From contig JAIL01000259.1 in the NCBI GenBank assembly GCA_000725195.1, positions 96,607 through 160,606 of the forward strand: 64,000 nucleotides of DNA, given 5' to 3'. This stretch comes from Snodgrassella alvi SCGC AB-598-O02 (GTDB lineage: Bacteria > Pseudomonadota > Gammaproteobacteria > Burkholderiales > Neisseriaceae). Made by a program: the position numbers and the translations under genes. Positions 40,608 through 49,778 of this stretch are shown piece by piece (position 1 is the stretch's first letter; each line of letters starts with the position of its first letter). Under the pieces are notes generated by a model. The model saw only the letters and a list, made by a program, of their open reading frames with translations. It was not told where the DNA came from and searched no databases.

Positions 40608-40807
40608 TCTCCTTTTAAATCCTCTCCTGTTTCCAAATCACATTTTTTTGTTGTTAGTTTTCCATATTTTGATGTTGAAGTAATTAGATAATGGTTATTT
40701 TGAATCCAATAACCTTTTAATAGATCAAAAACAGCCTCATCCGGCATTTCTGGATTGGATTTATAAGGTTTCCTCGTAGCATACTTTAATAAAATGTGTT
40801 GAGACAT
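40604..40807 (-). CDS. 67-aa candidate precursor peptide for the ATP-grasp ligase
   Basis: Small protein encoded directly upstream of, and overlapping, the ATP-grasp gene. It has a leader-like N-terminal half (EMPDEAVFDLLKGYWIQ, mostly helical). The C-terminal tail, TSTSKYGKLTTKK followed by CDLETGEDLKGE, places Thr/Ser/Lys acceptors before Asp/Glu donors, the composition expected of a graspetide core. A cysteine in the core is unusual. GGAAT is positioned 8 bp before the ATG. The role as substrate is inferred from position and composition; it could instead be a partner or antitoxin-like protein. No family was recognised. Confidence 0.6.
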   Translation of the reverse strand: MSQHILLKYATRKPYKSNPEMPDEAVFDLLKGYWIQNNHYLITSTSKYGKLTTKKCDLETGEDLKGE

Positions 40808-40846
40808 AAAATTCCTTTATTTATAAAATTAATCCCAATTATTTTT

Positions 40847-41067
40847 CTATAACATTTTTTTATCCACAATTTTGTTAACTAATTTTAGCATTGCATCCAT
40901 TATTTTGGCTATTTTTTCGATAAAACCTTTTCCATGAGAGCTATGACTTAAGCTACTTTTTGTTGACGTTTTTTCTCAGTTACATTTTTAATCGCTTTAA
41001 CTAAATCTTTTGCTATTTTAACAGCATGTCAGATAATGGTTTTCTCTTCCTTCTTAATCTGATCCAT
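40847..41067 (-). pseudogene. truncated, decayed second copy of the radC-like gene
   Basis: Begins with an ATG (41067) in the same position relative to the 120-bp repeat as the radC-like start, but jumps straight to the tail: MDQIKKEEKTII, stop, HAVKIAKDLVKAI. After a frameshift come FIEKIAKIMDAMLKLVNKIVDKKML. Compare EQIRKEEKKIARDKVKLAND and SIEDIAKIMEVTPEKIKKIINNN in the intact protein. The JAB domain is deleted. Confidence 0.75.
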
Positions 41068-41190
41068 ACTTCGATTATAGTTAAGAGCATTAACCTAAAA
41101 TATAACATAGTTTACTAATTATTATAAGTAAACAGCATTTGCTAAACCAATGATATATTGTTTGTATTTTTGCATAATAATTGATTAATT
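41065..41190. repeat. direct repeat copy B
   Basis: Second copy of the ~120-bp segment at 38454-38577, same orientation, with few substitutions. It includes the GTTTACT / AGTAAAC inverted repeat. It marks the right boundary of the low-GC island, next to the LysR gene. Confidence 0.85.
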
Positions 41191-41235
41191 TAATGAGTTG
41201 TGAAGAAATAAATCTATCGTCAGGATATAAGCCGC

Positions 41236-42126
41236 TCAAGCAAGCCGAGTTTGATTTTCTTGCACTAAATTACTCAGAAAATCAGCTACTACTCTTATCC
41301 TTCCGGAGTTAGTAAGGTCGGAGTGGATGACTAGCCAAATGGGTTGATTGCAGCCAATATCGTTGCGAACACAAATCAGATTTTTGGTTAAAGCAATAAA
41401 ATTCGGTAAGACACCCACTCCGATACCTGCTTCAACTGCACTGATATGTGCAGACATGCTGCCGGCTGTCAGGCAACAGGTTTTGCTACGGCTGTTTTTT
41501 TCTATCCACTTTGCTGCCGGCAAGTTCTGGTGTGTTTCCGGCCAGCCAATGAAATCAGCGTTTTTTAACATTGTTTCTTCTTTGTTTAGCGGTTTGCGCT
41601 GCAAATAGCTTTCAGAAGCATACAAACCAAAACCAAGCTCGCCTAAACGGCGGATGGTTACTTTACCCTGCTCCGGGCGAATCAGCCGCAAGGCCATATC
41701 AGCATCTCTTCTTTGCAGATTGATAGTTGATACTCCGGTAACCAGTTCCAAAGTTAAATCAGGATGTGCTGAATATAGCTTGGGTAAAGCCGGAATAATA
41801 AGATGATCTGCCAGCCCCTGAGCCGTAGCCAAACGCACGTGCCCGCTAACTCCGGCATTGACTCCGGTAGCCATGGCATCAAACGCGTGTCCGGCCTGTT
41901 CCAGTATTTCTGCCTGCGAAACCAGCATTCTGCCTTCATCTGTCAGCTTATACCCTTGCTGATCGCGGATAAATAACCTATATCCCAGCACCTCTTCCAT
42001 ACGTTCCAGACGGCGGTAAGTTGTAGCAATGCCAAGTTTTAATGTCTTTGCAGAACCACTCAATGTGCCTTCACGTACGATTGCCAGAAATACTTTAGTA
42101 TCATCCCAGCATAGTTTTTTGTTCAT
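41236..42126 (-). CDS. LysR-family transcriptional regulator
   Basis: LysR-type regulator (296 aa). The N-terminal winged helix is clear (KVFLAIVREGTLSGSAKTLKLGIATTYRRLERMEEVLGYRLF), followed by the usual linker and a periplasmic-binding-like effector domain (HVRLATAQGLADHLIIPALPKLYSAHPDLTLELV). It is transcribed away from the MFS transporter at 42369, a layout in which the regulator usually controls the neighbour from the shared 240-bp region. The inducer is unknown. GC and codon use return to core-like values here. Confidence 0.88.
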   Translation of the reverse strand: MNKKLCWDDTKVFLAIVREGTLSGSAKTLKLGIATTYRRLERMEEVLGYRLFIRDQQGYKLTDEGRMLVSQAEILEQAGHAFDAMATGVNAGVSGHVRLATAQGLADHLIIPALPKLYSAHPDLTLELVTGVSTINLQRRDADMALRLIRPEQGKVTIRRLGELGFGLYASESYLQRKPLNKEETMLKNADFIGWPETHQNLPAAKWIEKNSRSKTCCLTAGSMSAHISAVEAGIGVGVLPNFIALTKNLICVRNDIGCNQPIWLVIHSDLTNSGRIRVVADFLSNLVQENQTRLA

Positions 42127-42368
42127 ATTTGATTTCCGATTCTGGAAAACCAGTTACCAGTTTTAGCTATATATCTGTCTATTTTCGCAAAGTATACTGA
42201 ATTAACGCTGCTTTCACCAAGCTAATAACTATGTTTAAAAGCAGATTTATAACAACTCAATACAATCTGTTTTCAGCCGGATGTGAACAATTGCCGACCT
42301 TTTAGGCTCGTATATCGGGTCAAACTCAATCTGTTTGAAAAATTGATTGCAAAAGAGGAAATGATTTA
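42127..42368. promoter_or_regulatory. divergent promoter region between LysR regulator and MFS gene
   Basis: Shared 240-bp region expected to hold the LysR binding site (T-N11-A type) and both promoters. Two short boxes, AATCTGTTTTCAG and AATCTGTTTGAAA (about 42265-42277 and 42330-42342), recur with about 65-bp spacing. No exact LysR motif could be fixed by eye. Confidence 0.35.
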
Positions 42369-43553
42369 GTGAATAATTCAGAAAATAAGACACAATGGCG
42401 TAACTGGATGGCTGTTTGCATGCTTGCAATAGCGTCATTTATTGTGGTGGCTACAGAGCTGGCACCAATTGGTATGTTATCCGCTATAGCCTCATCTATG
42501 GGACAAAACAGCGGCACTACCGGTTTGGTTGTGACGCTGTATGCATGGCTGGGGGCTGTTTCTGCTCTTGTTTCAGTTACCACATTCAGCCATCTGCCTC
42601 GTAAACCAGTAGTAATTGTATTAATGTTGCTGATGGCTGCATCGAATGGTATTGCGGCTATTAGTGAGCATTTTTCTGTACTTTTAATCGCTCGTCTGGC
42701 CGGTGCAGTTGCGCATGGTGCATTTTGGGCGATGGCGGGCTCTATGGGGGCGCAACTGGTATCAGACAAATATACCGGCAGAGCCACAGCAATTATATTC
42801 AGCGGTGTTTCAATAGCCAGTATACTCGGTGTTCCCTTTATTAACTGGATTAGCAGCACTATTGGCTGGCGTTTATCATTTTTATTACTGGGCGCATTAG
42901 CCATAATTACGGCAATTATTCTGGCTTTTACCCTGCCGGCTGTATCCGGTACTTCCCGAATGGGGCGAAAACAATTTTCAGCAGTTCTTCAGATTAAGCA
43001 GTTACGCCAAGTTTATCTGATTGCTACTGCTGCCATCATCGCCCATTTTGCTGCTTTTACCTATATTGAAGTATTTATGGCCGAAGAAATGGCTATTTCT
43101 GCCAACTGGATTGCTGTTTGTCTGTTTGTATTCGGTATAGCCGGTGTAGCTGGTAATCTGTTATGTGGTCTGTTTATAGACAGGTATCTGAAAAATATAC
43201 TTGGTGCAGGCTTAGTGCTGATTTGTAGCAGTCTGATTCTGCTGAGTGCAGTCTTGTCACATAATCCAATCATGCTGATGGTATTGGTGTTTGCGTGGGG
43301 TTTGGGTGTAGCCATATTATTTGTTGGTATTCAGGCGTGGGTAATCCGGCTGGCAGGATACGATAACGCTTTACCTGCCTCTGCTATTTATGCAGCTATT
43401 TTTAATGGAGCCGTAGGCATTGGGGCGATTATCGGGGCGGGAATTATTGATTTCGGCAATATGAAAATGCTTTATTTAATTGCCTCTATAATCACCTTAT
43501 TCAGCCTGTTGCAATTACTAATCAGTAAAACGATGCATAAGCCGGTGCAGTAA
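42369..43553 (+). CDS. MFS exporter (SotB/AraJ-like)
   Basis: Twelve-helix major facilitator transporter (394 aa) of the DHA1/sugar-efflux type: WMAVCMLAIASFIVVATELAPIGMLSAIASSMG at the start, VVTLYAWLGAVSALVSV, and the antiporter-like GVPFINWISSTIGWRLSFLLL motif of helix 5. Translation starts at a GTG (42369) with AGAGGAA about 8 bp upstream. The nearest ATG upstream runs into a stop. It probably exports sugars, arabinose-like compounds or drugs under control of the divergent LysR protein. Confidence 0.85.
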   Translation: MNNSENKTQWRNWMAVCMLAIASFIVVATELAPIGMLSAIASSMGQNSGTTGLVVTLYAWLGAVSALVSVTTFSHLPRKPVVIVLMLLMAASNGIAAISEHFSVLLIARLAGAVAHGAFWAMAGSMGAQLVSDKYTGRATAIIFSGVSIASILGVPFINWISSTIGWRLSFLLLGALAIITAIILAFTLPAVSGTSRMGRKQFSAVLQIKQLRQVYLIATAAIIAHFAAFTYIEVFMAEEMAISANWIAVCLFVFGIAGVAGNLLCGLFIDRYLKNILGAGLVLICSSLILLSAVLSHNPIMLMVLVFAWGLGVAILFVGIQAWVIRLAGYDNALPASAIYAAIFNGAVGIGAIIGAGIIDFGNMKMLYLIASIITLFSLLQLLISKTMHKPVQ

Positions 43554-43659
43554 AACCAATATATTTCACTTATACATTTTTATATCTAATACCACCAATT
43601 CAGAAGAATTTAAGCTGTAGCCAATTTGTCTGATTTAAAAGAAATATAAACTTAAATCA

Positions 43660-43683
43660 AAGGCCGCTGAAATAAGCGGCCTT
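43660..43683 (-). terminator. terminator after the CsbD gene
   Basis: GC-rich stem AAGGCCGCT / AGCGGCCTT with a 6-nt loop, 17 bp downstream of the CsbD-like stop on the minus strand, followed by a weak T-rich tail. It may also serve the MFS gene on the other strand. Confidence 0.7.
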
Positions 43684-43700
43684 GTGCACATTTTTCAGAA

Positions 43701-43895
43701 TTAATCCTGAAATTTTTTCTTGATTGAATCTACTGCACCATCTATAGCATTGGCTACATCATGCACAGCTTCTTTCACGCCACCAACAGCTTTATCAACT
43801 ATTCCTTCAGATTGGGTTTTAGTATCACCCACTACTTTACCCACATTTTCTTTTACTTCGCCTTTGGCTTTATCTACAAATCCGTTATCGCTCAT
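43701..43895 (-). CDS. CsbD-family stress protein
   Basis: Small (64 aa), highly charged CsbD-like protein: FVDKAKGEVKENVGKVVGD followed by a repeat-like GIVDKAVGGVKEAVHDV, typical amphipathic helices. CsbD proteins are abundant general-stress proteins of unknown mechanism. The frame opens at 43907, but GGAG overlaps that ATG and sits correctly for the ATG at 43895 (MSDNGF), so the shorter start is used. It is a single gene with its own terminator. Confidence 0.82.
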   Translation of the reverse strand: MSDNGFVDKAKGEVKENVGKVVGDTKTQSEGIVDKAVGGVKEAVHDVANAIDGAVDSIKKKFQD

Positions 43896-44149
43896 AATCA
43901 TCTCCATTCTGTATGTCTATTGCATGCCACAATATTCAGTTAAACACTGATAACTTCTTATCCTTCGAGAATTTATCTTAGAGAGACAATTACCAGTAAG
44001 CAATGGAAAACGCCAATATTTGCAGCTAATTACATATAAAAATAATTAATTGGTAAATCATGCAGTTAATTAACTCAATATCAATTTATTTACAATTTTC
44101 TTTATCTAGAAATAAAAATCTATCTGGTTAAATACAGCTGGAGATAATT

Positions 44150-44230
44150 ATGAATTTTATGATATTAAGTTTAATTTTGTTATTATTCGTTAAATTTAAA
44201 ATGTTCGAATACTATCAGACAGTTTTATGA
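44150..44230 (+). CDS. putative 26-aa single-helix membrane peptide
   Basis: Tiny frame encoding one hydrophobic helix (MNFMILSLILLLFVKFKMF) and a short polar tail ending QTVL. GGAGA lies 5-6 bp before the ATG, a good ribosome-binding site. It resembles small membrane proteins or type I toxin peptides in form only. A second tiny frame follows 51 bp later. Expression is unproven. Confidence 0.4.
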   Translation: MNFMILSLILLLFVKFKMFEYYQTVL

Positions 44231-44281
44231 AACAGCATACAGATTAATTGCTAAGCCATCAATGAATAAACAGGAATAGCA

Positions 44282-44392
44282 ATGGAAGAAAAAGATATTG
44301 ATCATCCAATCGAAGAATTAAATAAAATTACTCGTGATGATGGTAATGAAGATTATGCTTTAGCCTATTTGGTTTCGGTTATATATCATTAA
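44282..44392 (+). CDS. putative 36-aa acidic peptide
   Basis: Short frame with an AGGAA box 6-7 bp before its ATG. The product is acidic (MEEKDIDHPIEELNKITRDD...), ending in a Tyr/Val-rich tail. It lies just after the 26-aa hydrophobic frame on the same strand, which suggests a pair. No family was recognised. Confidence 0.35.
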   Translation: MEEKDIDHPIEELNKITRDDGNEDYALAYLVSVIYH

Positions 44393-44648
44393 ATAAAATA
44401 CAATTATGTTCAGACAAGCACTTTTCTTTTAAATATCACTCAATAAGTTAATCCTGAAGTTTATGCTAAATCTTAGTATTTTTTGACTTAATATATATAA
44501 TCAATAAATCTCTTTTATAAAAGGCTTAAGCCCATTATCTGAATGTCTATAATAATTACATATAGTTCTAATGCTTTTTTTTAGTTAATTTCAACCAGGT
44601 AAATTTAATTTTTGTAATATTATTATTATAGATAATAAATCCATATAA
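44393..44648. other. intergenic region, nothing recognised
   Basis: AT-rich spacer between the short frames and the lipoprotein terminator. Repeated TTTTATAAAAGGCTTAAGCC-like elements near 44513-44533 may form a weak hairpin. No gene was found. Confidence 0.3.
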
Positions 44649-44678
44649 AAAGCCAGTATGCGCTAGTATACTGGCTTA
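44649..44678 (-). terminator. rho-independent terminator after the lipoprotein gene
   Basis: Stem AAGCCAGTAT / ATACTGGCTT with a short loop, followed on the minus strand by a T run (TTTTTATAT). It lies 27 bp beyond the stop at 44706. Confidence 0.85.
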
Positions 44679-44705
44679 ACTTACTTAAATTTGATGAATT
44701 GGATT

Positions 44706-45956
44706 TTAATTAATCTTGTCTAACAATGGTTTTATATCAATTGAATTTTGCGGCGTAGGTGGCTGGATGGTAAATTTTGGGATAGTTGTGTATTCCAGCC
44801 GGACTTTGCCATCTAATTTTATTTTTCCATCTAAAGTACTTTCGATGTCCTTAGGATACGATCGCTGATAACGAAATCCTATAATTCTTCCTTTTGAATC
44901 AAAGTAGTAATTATATTGCCCAGATAGATTCTTCGTTAATTGCTTCAATTTCTTCATATTTCTGAAATACATACCTATCTCTGTATTTTTAAAATCCTCG
45001 AGGTCATCATAATTGTTGTCATCGGAATCGTCGTTATCAAAATTAAGAGTAATAAATTCGTCGACTATCTTCTGTAATAAAGCATAATCCTCAGGTTTAT
45101 ATTTACTATTTTGATCAGCTTTGGCTGCAACCTCTTTTAAAGCCTTTGAAAGGCTTTCAAGTGTAGCATCATCAAACTTCTTAATTGAAGCGTTGTCTAA
45201 ATTCAGATTAACCTGATACATTGCTTTCAGGTTTTTTCCATACTCATCAACGTTTACTTTTTCAAATGCATTGGGATCAATTGCTGCATAACCATCATCA
45301 ATTGATTTTGGTAAACTTTTTAACAGATCGGATAAAGGGAGGTCTTTTATTTTGGATTTTGGTATAGCAAATTGTAAATATTTCTCACCAATTATCATTG
45401 GAGTATTAGGTAAAGTATCAAGCAAATGTGTAACGGCAGAAGCATCTGTGTATAAAGATAAATTTTTGAAGTCTATATAGGTAGGAAATTTAAGAGAAAC
45501 CAGTGCATTTTTGTGTTCATAACGAACTTCTGGAATTATTTCCATCTGCCCCTTCCGTATGTCTATGGCACCGGTAAAGGGAACAGAAAAAGATTGACTT
45601 AATTGCTTCCAAAAAGGCCCGATAGTGTTTTTCAATTGCGGTTCATCTTCGTCGTCTTCTATTTGAGTTTGAGGTAGGGTTTTTGAAGCAGTGTTTAGAA
45701 ACTTTTCATTTTTCTCATTAGTTTTGTCTATTTCAGCTGATTCCGTAGAATTTTTATTTTCATCGCTTGTATTAGAATCAATTTGATATTCAACTTTATA
45801 AGACCCACTGAAGTTCAATCGGTTATCTGTTAAAATCATACGCTGGACACCAGCTCGCAACATTTTATCGGGCGAATTGTCATTTATTTGACTACAAGCT
45901 GAAACTGTTGCGGTTACAATCAATGTTAATATTAATTTGGTAAACTTTAACTTCAT
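44706..45956 (-). CDS. large lipoprotein of unknown function
   Basis: Secreted lipoprotein (416 aa): basic start, hydrophobic core and lipobox TVSAC with Cys21. A low-complexity Asn/Ser/Glu/Lys/Asp-rich linker (about 55-110) leads to a globular region with beta-rich parts (GAIDIRKGQMEIIPEVRYEHKNALVSLKFP). An acidic Asp/Asn stretch follows near 310-325 (DNDDSDDNNYDDLED) and the end is Pro-rich. No family was recognised. It stands alone with its own terminator. The outer-membrane location is inferred from the signal. Confidence 0.7.
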   Translation of the reverse strand: MKLKFTKLILTLIVTATVSACSQINDNSPDKMLRAGVQRMILTDNRLNFSGSYKVEYQIDSNTSDENKNSTESAEIDKTNEKNEKFLNTASKTLPQTQIEDDEDEPQLKNTIGPFWKQLSQSFSVPFTGAIDIRKGQMEIIPEVRYEHKNALVSLKFPTYIDFKNLSLYTDASAVTHLLDTLPNTPMIIGEKYLQFAIPKSKIKDLPLSDLLKSLPKSIDDGYAAIDPNAFEKVNVDEYGKNLKAMYQVNLNLDNASIKKFDDATLESLSKALKEVAAKADQNSKYKPEDYALLQKIVDEFITLNFDNDDSDDNNYDDLEDFKNTEIGMYFRNMKKLKQLTKNLSGQYNYYFDSKGRIIGFRYQRSYPKDIESTLDGKIKLDGKVRLEYTTIPKFTIQPPTPQNSIDIKPLLDKIN

Positions 45957-46635
45957 AAAACATAAATCCCGATTTAGATGAAATAACTGACTATATTATT
46001 AATAATTGTATTTTAATTGCAAACTTATTTATAGTAAATGATGCCATATTTTTTCAAAAATGTATTTAAAATAAAGTGATTTTATTGAATTAGTTGCTAA
46101 TATCTTATAAGAAGTTGAGATTTTTGGTCAAAATACTTTTATAAATACATGAATTTATTTTTATATAGTAAAATTTATTAATATATAACAATCAATATGA
46201 GAAGCATACTGACGTACGGTATTGAAACCTGTTTGGTCATTGATTATTGATCAATTGAGTGAAAATTTAAAAAATAATACTTAATCACAAAAAGCTACTT
46301 TCTAGAAGTTGCCAAAATGGCTACTTATTCTAATTGCCAGCCTTATTATATTTTTACCGAATTTATTTTAAAATTAAATCAAAATGATTCTAGCCTTCTC
46401 AAGTAAGAAGAAAAAGCGAAGATGAGAAATTAAACAGGTTGAATCTAAAATGCCGTTGCGTTAAGCAAAGCTTAATTAGGGAATAGATGATTAAGATGAT
46501 TTGTTCAACAGGATAAATGGCAAACTATTAGATGTTCCCATGTATAATCTGCTGTTATCTGAATTTGAATGAGTAATATGCTGACTGAAATTTTAGGTCA
46601 GCTTTATTTTATCTGAATTATAAGAGTATTGGGTT
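45957..46635. other. gene-free region between lipoprotein and dusA
   Basis: About 680 bp of AT-rich DNA between divergent genes, carrying both promoters. No gene, IS relic or clear operator was recognised. Confidence 0.35.
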
Positions 46636-47709
46636 ATGCAGGAAGATACACCGTTTGCAGATGCCGATGGCTTGGCAAACAATGATGTTAGATCTTTAAA
46701 AAAAGGTGCTGATGCGAAAAGAACTTTAGCTGTTGCTCCTATGTTAGACTGGACTGACCGGCATTATCGTTATATGGCCAGATTAATCAGTAAACACACT
46801 TGGTTATACAGTGAAATGGTTAATGCTAATGCTGTTGTACATGGTGACAGTAAGGGTTTACTGATGTTTAATCCGCAGGAACAACCTCTTGCTCTACAGT
46901 TGGGCGGTAGTGAACCGGCTATTCTGGCTCGTGCGGCTAAAATTGCTGCCGGCTATGGTTATGACGAGATTAATCTGAACTGTGGCTGTCCCAGTCCCAG
47001 AGTACAAAAAGGGGCTTTTGGAGCCTGTCTGATGCGCGAAGTTGAACTGGTCGCACAGTGTTTGAATGCTATGCAGGAAGCGGTAGCTATTCCGGTGACG
47101 ATTAAGCATCGCATTGGTTTAGACAAGGAAACAGCCTATCAGCCTTTGGCAGATTTTGTTGGTACGTTGCGGGAACAGACTGCGTGTCGGATCTTTATTG
47201 TGCATGCCCGCAATGCCTGGCTGGCAGGACTATCACCCAAAGATAACCGCGATATACCGCCCCTGCGTTATGATTATGTTTATCGTCTGAAACAGGAATT
47301 CCCCGATTTACAAATTATTCTGAATGGTGGTGTGACGAGTAATACAGAAATTAAACAACACTTGCAATATGTTGACGGGGTAATGGTCGGACGCGAGGCT
47401 TATCATAATCCGATGTTAATGCAACACTGGGATGCTCTATTTTTTGGTGATCAGCACCAAGCTATCGATCATGAGGAAGTGGTGTCCGGTTTAGTGGAAT
47501 ATGTACAACATGAACTGCAGCATTCTGATGTGTCTTTACAGCATATGGCGCGCCATTATTTAGGCTTAATGCATGGCTTGGTCGGCGCGCGAAACTGGCG
47601 GCGTATGCTTTCAGATGCGAGTTTGTTAAAAAATAATAATGCGAAACTGATTCAAGATGCCTGGCAGTTTATTAAAAATCAATCGGTGAACCGATCTGAA
47701 GCTATTTGA
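46636..47709 (+). CDS. dusA: tRNA-dihydrouridine synthase A
   Basis: FMN-dependent enzyme that reduces U20/U20a in tRNA (357 aa). The DusA-type start [18 protein letters not shown] is followed by the FMN/substrate motif [22 protein letters not shown], whose Cys is the catalytic acid, then [34 protein letters not shown] and NGGVTSN for flavin phosphate binding. Those last features separate DusA from DusB and DusC. About 30 extra polar residues precede the conserved region. It lies just upstream of thyA on the same strand. Confidence 0.92.
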   Translation: MQEDTPFADADGLANNDVRSLKKGADAKRTLAVAPMLDWTDRHYRYMARLISKHTWLYSEMVNANAVVHGDSKGLLMFNPQEQPLALQLGGSEPAILARAAKIAAGYGYDEINLNCGCPSPRVQKGAFGACLMREVELVAQCLNAMQEAVAIPVTIKHRIGLDKETAYQPLADFVGTLREQTACRIFIVHARNAWLAGLSPKDNRDIPPLRYDYVYRLKQEFPDLQIILNGGVTSNTEIKQHLQYVDGVMVGREAYHNPMLMQHWDALFFGDQHQAIDHEEVVSGLVEYVQHELQHSDVSLQHMARHYLGLMHGLVGARNWRRMLSDASLLKNNNAKLIQDAWQFIKNQSVNRSEAI

Positions 47710-47746
47710 GCTACAATTATTGTATTTTGTACTGGACTATTATTTT

Positions 47747-48541
47747 ATGCAGCAATATCTTGAATTAATGCAACATGTTCTCAATCATGGTGTGGATAAA
47801 GGAGATCGGACAGGCACTGGTACACGTTCGATTTTTGGTTATCAGATGCGCTTTAATCTGGCCGATGGTTTTCCAGTGCTAACAACTAAGAAATTACATT
47901 TACGTTCGATTATTTATGAATTGCTGTGGTTTTTACGCGGTGATACTAATATTGAGTATTTACATGAGCATAATGTCTCTATCTGGGATGAGTGGGCAGA
48001 TGAAAACGGGGATTTAGGTCCGGTTTACGGCTATCAATGGCGCAGCTGGCCTGCTCCAGATGGTCGCCATATTGACCAGATCAGTGGTTTGCTTGAACAG
48101 ATTAAAACTAATCCGAATAGCCGTCGCCTGATTGTGTCGGCGTGGAATCCGGCGCTGGTAGATGAGATGGCTTTGCCTCCCTGTCATGCTCTGTTTCAGT
48201 TTTATGTGGTAAATGGCAAGCTTTCCTGTCAGCTTTATCAGCGCAGTGCTGATATTTTTCTGGGCGTTCCATTTAATATTGCCAGCTATGCTTTGCTTAC
48301 GATGATGATTGCTCAGGTTTGTAATTTACAAGTGGGCGAATTTATCCATACTTTTGGTGATGCGCATTTATACAGTAATCATTTTGAGCAGGCAAAGCTG
48401 CAGTTAAGCCGGACACCGAAAAAGTTACCGGTGATGAAAATCAATCCTGAGGTAACGGATTTATTTGCATTTCAGTTTGAAGACTTTGAGCTGACGGGTT
48501 ATGACCCTGATCCACATATTAAAGCACCAGTGGCGGTATAG
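47747..48541 (+). CDS. thyA: thymidylate synthase
   Basis: Makes dTMP from dUMP with methylene-tetrahydrofolate. The chosen ATG gives 264 residues, the exact usual ThyA length, and starts MQQYLELM like the family; the frame extends 27 bp further upstream without need. Visible landmarks are [30 protein letters not shown] [15 protein letters not shown], the nucleophile Cys in [12 protein letters not shown] and the dUMP site [20 protein letters not shown]. The next gene is folA, which recycles the dihydrofolate it produces; only 2 bp separate them. Confidence 0.97.
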   Translation: MQQYLELMQHVLNHGVDKGDRTGTGTRSIFGYQMRFNLADGFPVLTTKKLHLRSIIYELLWFLRGDTNIEYLHEHNVSIWDEWADENGDLGPVYGYQWRSWPAPDGRHIDQISGLLEQIKTNPNSRRLIVSAWNPALVDEMALPPCHALFQFYVVNGKLSCQLYQRSADIFLGVPFNIASYALLTMMIAQVCNLQVGEFIHTFGDAHLYSNHFEQAKLQLSRTPKKLPVMKINPEVTDLFAFQFEDFELTGYDPDPHIKAPVAV

Positions 48542-48543
48542 CC

Positions 48544-49038
48544 ATGAACACTAAAGTTACTTTAATTGCTGCGTTGGCGGATAATAATTGTATTGGTGAG
48601 TCAAATACTATTCCCTGGTATGTACCGGAAGATTTTGCTTTTTTTAAGCAATATACGTTAGGTAAGCCGGTGGTAATGGGTCGCAAAACATGGGATTCTT
48701 TACCACGTAAGCCTTTACCCGGACGCGCTAATCTGGTGGTCAGCCGGCAAAATGATTTGCAGCTTGCCGGTGCACAATGTGTTGCCAGTGTGGAAGAAGC
48801 GATTTCTCAGCTTGCAGGTAGCGAGGAAATTATTATTATGGGCGGAGCACAAATTTATCGTTATGCGTTGCCCTTTGCTACCGATCTGCGTCTTACCAGA
48901 ATTCATATCAGTGTTAAGGGCGATACTTTTTTTCCCAATATTACTGCTGATGAATGGCAATTAGTCAGTTCAACAGCTCATAGCAGCAGTCAAAATGGTA
49001 TTCGCTATGATTTTGAACATTATCGGAGAAAAAAATAA
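48544..49038 (+). CDS. folA: dihydrofolate reductase
   Basis: NADPH-dependent reduction of dihydrofolate to tetrahydrofolate (164 aa). The sequence shows IAALADNNCIGESNTIPWYVPEDFAFFKQ with the active-site acidic residue, VVMGRKTWDSLP, LPGRANLVVSRQ and IIIMGGAQIYRYAL. It follows thyA after 2 bp, a common and functionally coupled pair. The length is normal for the chromosomal trimethoprim target. Confidence 0.96.
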   Translation: MNTKVTLIAALADNNCIGESNTIPWYVPEDFAFFKQYTLGKPVVMGRKTWDSLPRKPLPGRANLVVSRQNDLQLAGAQCVASVEEAISQLAGSEEIIIMGGAQIYRYALPFATDLRLTRIHISVKGDTFFPNITADEWQLVSSTAHSSSQNGIRYDFEHYRRKK

Positions 49039-49155
49039 AATAATTGTGCTCATAAATTTATATGATGATATGTGCTATCAGTAAGTAATATCAGTTTATT
49101 TATCAATATTTATTTATTGATATCAAGTTAAATGACAGGGTTTTCTGAATATATT

Positions 49156-49186
49156 TTGACAGTATCAATACTATCGGTCACAATAA
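49156..49186 (+). promoter_or_regulatory. possible tpx promoter
   Basis: TTGACA at 49156-49161 and a weak -10 (CACAAT or CAATAA, spacing 17-19) lie about 40-65 bp before the tpx ATG. A second TTGACA follows at 49188. No OxyR site could be assigned by eye. Confidence 0.35.
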
Positions 49187-49222
49187 CTTGACACATTATT
49201 AACACCATCAAAGGAACAATGT

Positions 49223-49723
49223 ATGAGTACTGTTACACTAAAAGGTAATCAGGTAGAAGTCAAAGGACAATTTCCGCAAACCGGTAGTCAGGCAGCGGAT
49301 TTTACGTTGGTTAATGCTGAATTAAATAATGTCTCTCTGGCCGATTTTGCCGGAAAATATAAAATTCTGAATATTTTTCCCAGTGTCGATACCGGTATCT
49401 GTGCTACTTCTGTTCGTCGCTTTAATGACGAAGCTTCTAAATTGGAAAATACGGTAGTTTTATGTATTTCAGCTGATCTGCCTTTCGCTCAGGCACGATT
49501 TTGTGGCGCAGAAGGTTTGGAAAATGTCCATACGTTGTCTACGTTCCGCAATCCGGAATTCAAAGATAATTATGGCGTGAACATTGTTTCTGGACCATTG
49601 GCCGGTCTTTGTGCCCGTGCGGTTATTGTATTGAATGAAAATAATCAGGTTTTGCACAGCCAGCTGGTTGCAGAAATTGCTACTGAACCAGATTATGATC
49701 TGGCACTGGCTACAGTAAAATAA
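49223..49723 (+). CDS. tpx: thiol peroxidase
   Basis: Atypical 2-Cys peroxiredoxin (166 aa) that reduces lipid and alkyl hydroperoxides with thioredoxin. The peroxidatic Cys60 lies in [17 protein letters not shown] and the resolving Cys94 in [11 protein letters not shown], both as in E. coli Tpx. The AAAGGAACA ribosome-binding site precedes the ATG. It is a single gene followed by a terminator. Confidence 0.95.
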   Translation: MSTVTLKGNQVEVKGQFPQTGSQAADFTLVNAELNNVSLADFAGKYKILNIFPSVDTGICATSVRRFNDEASKLENTVVLCISADLPFAQARFCGAEGLENVHTLSTFRNPEFKDNYGVNIVSGPLAGLCARAVIVLNENNQVLHSQLVAEIATEPDYDLALATVK

Positions 49724-49737
49724 GTTGTCATTATTTA

Positions 49738-49778
49738 ATAAAAAACCTGTGTATCTTTATCGATATTCAGGTTTTTTT
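49738..49778 (+). terminator. rho-independent terminator after tpx
   Basis: Stem AAAAAACCTG...GTATC / GATA...CAGGTTTTTT with a T run, 15 bp after the tpx stop. Confidence 0.75.

Noticed and set aside
43896..43907. Upstream ATG of the CsbD gene
   Set aside because: That ATG overlaps the GGAG that serves the ATG at 43895, and CsbD proteins start near the latter.
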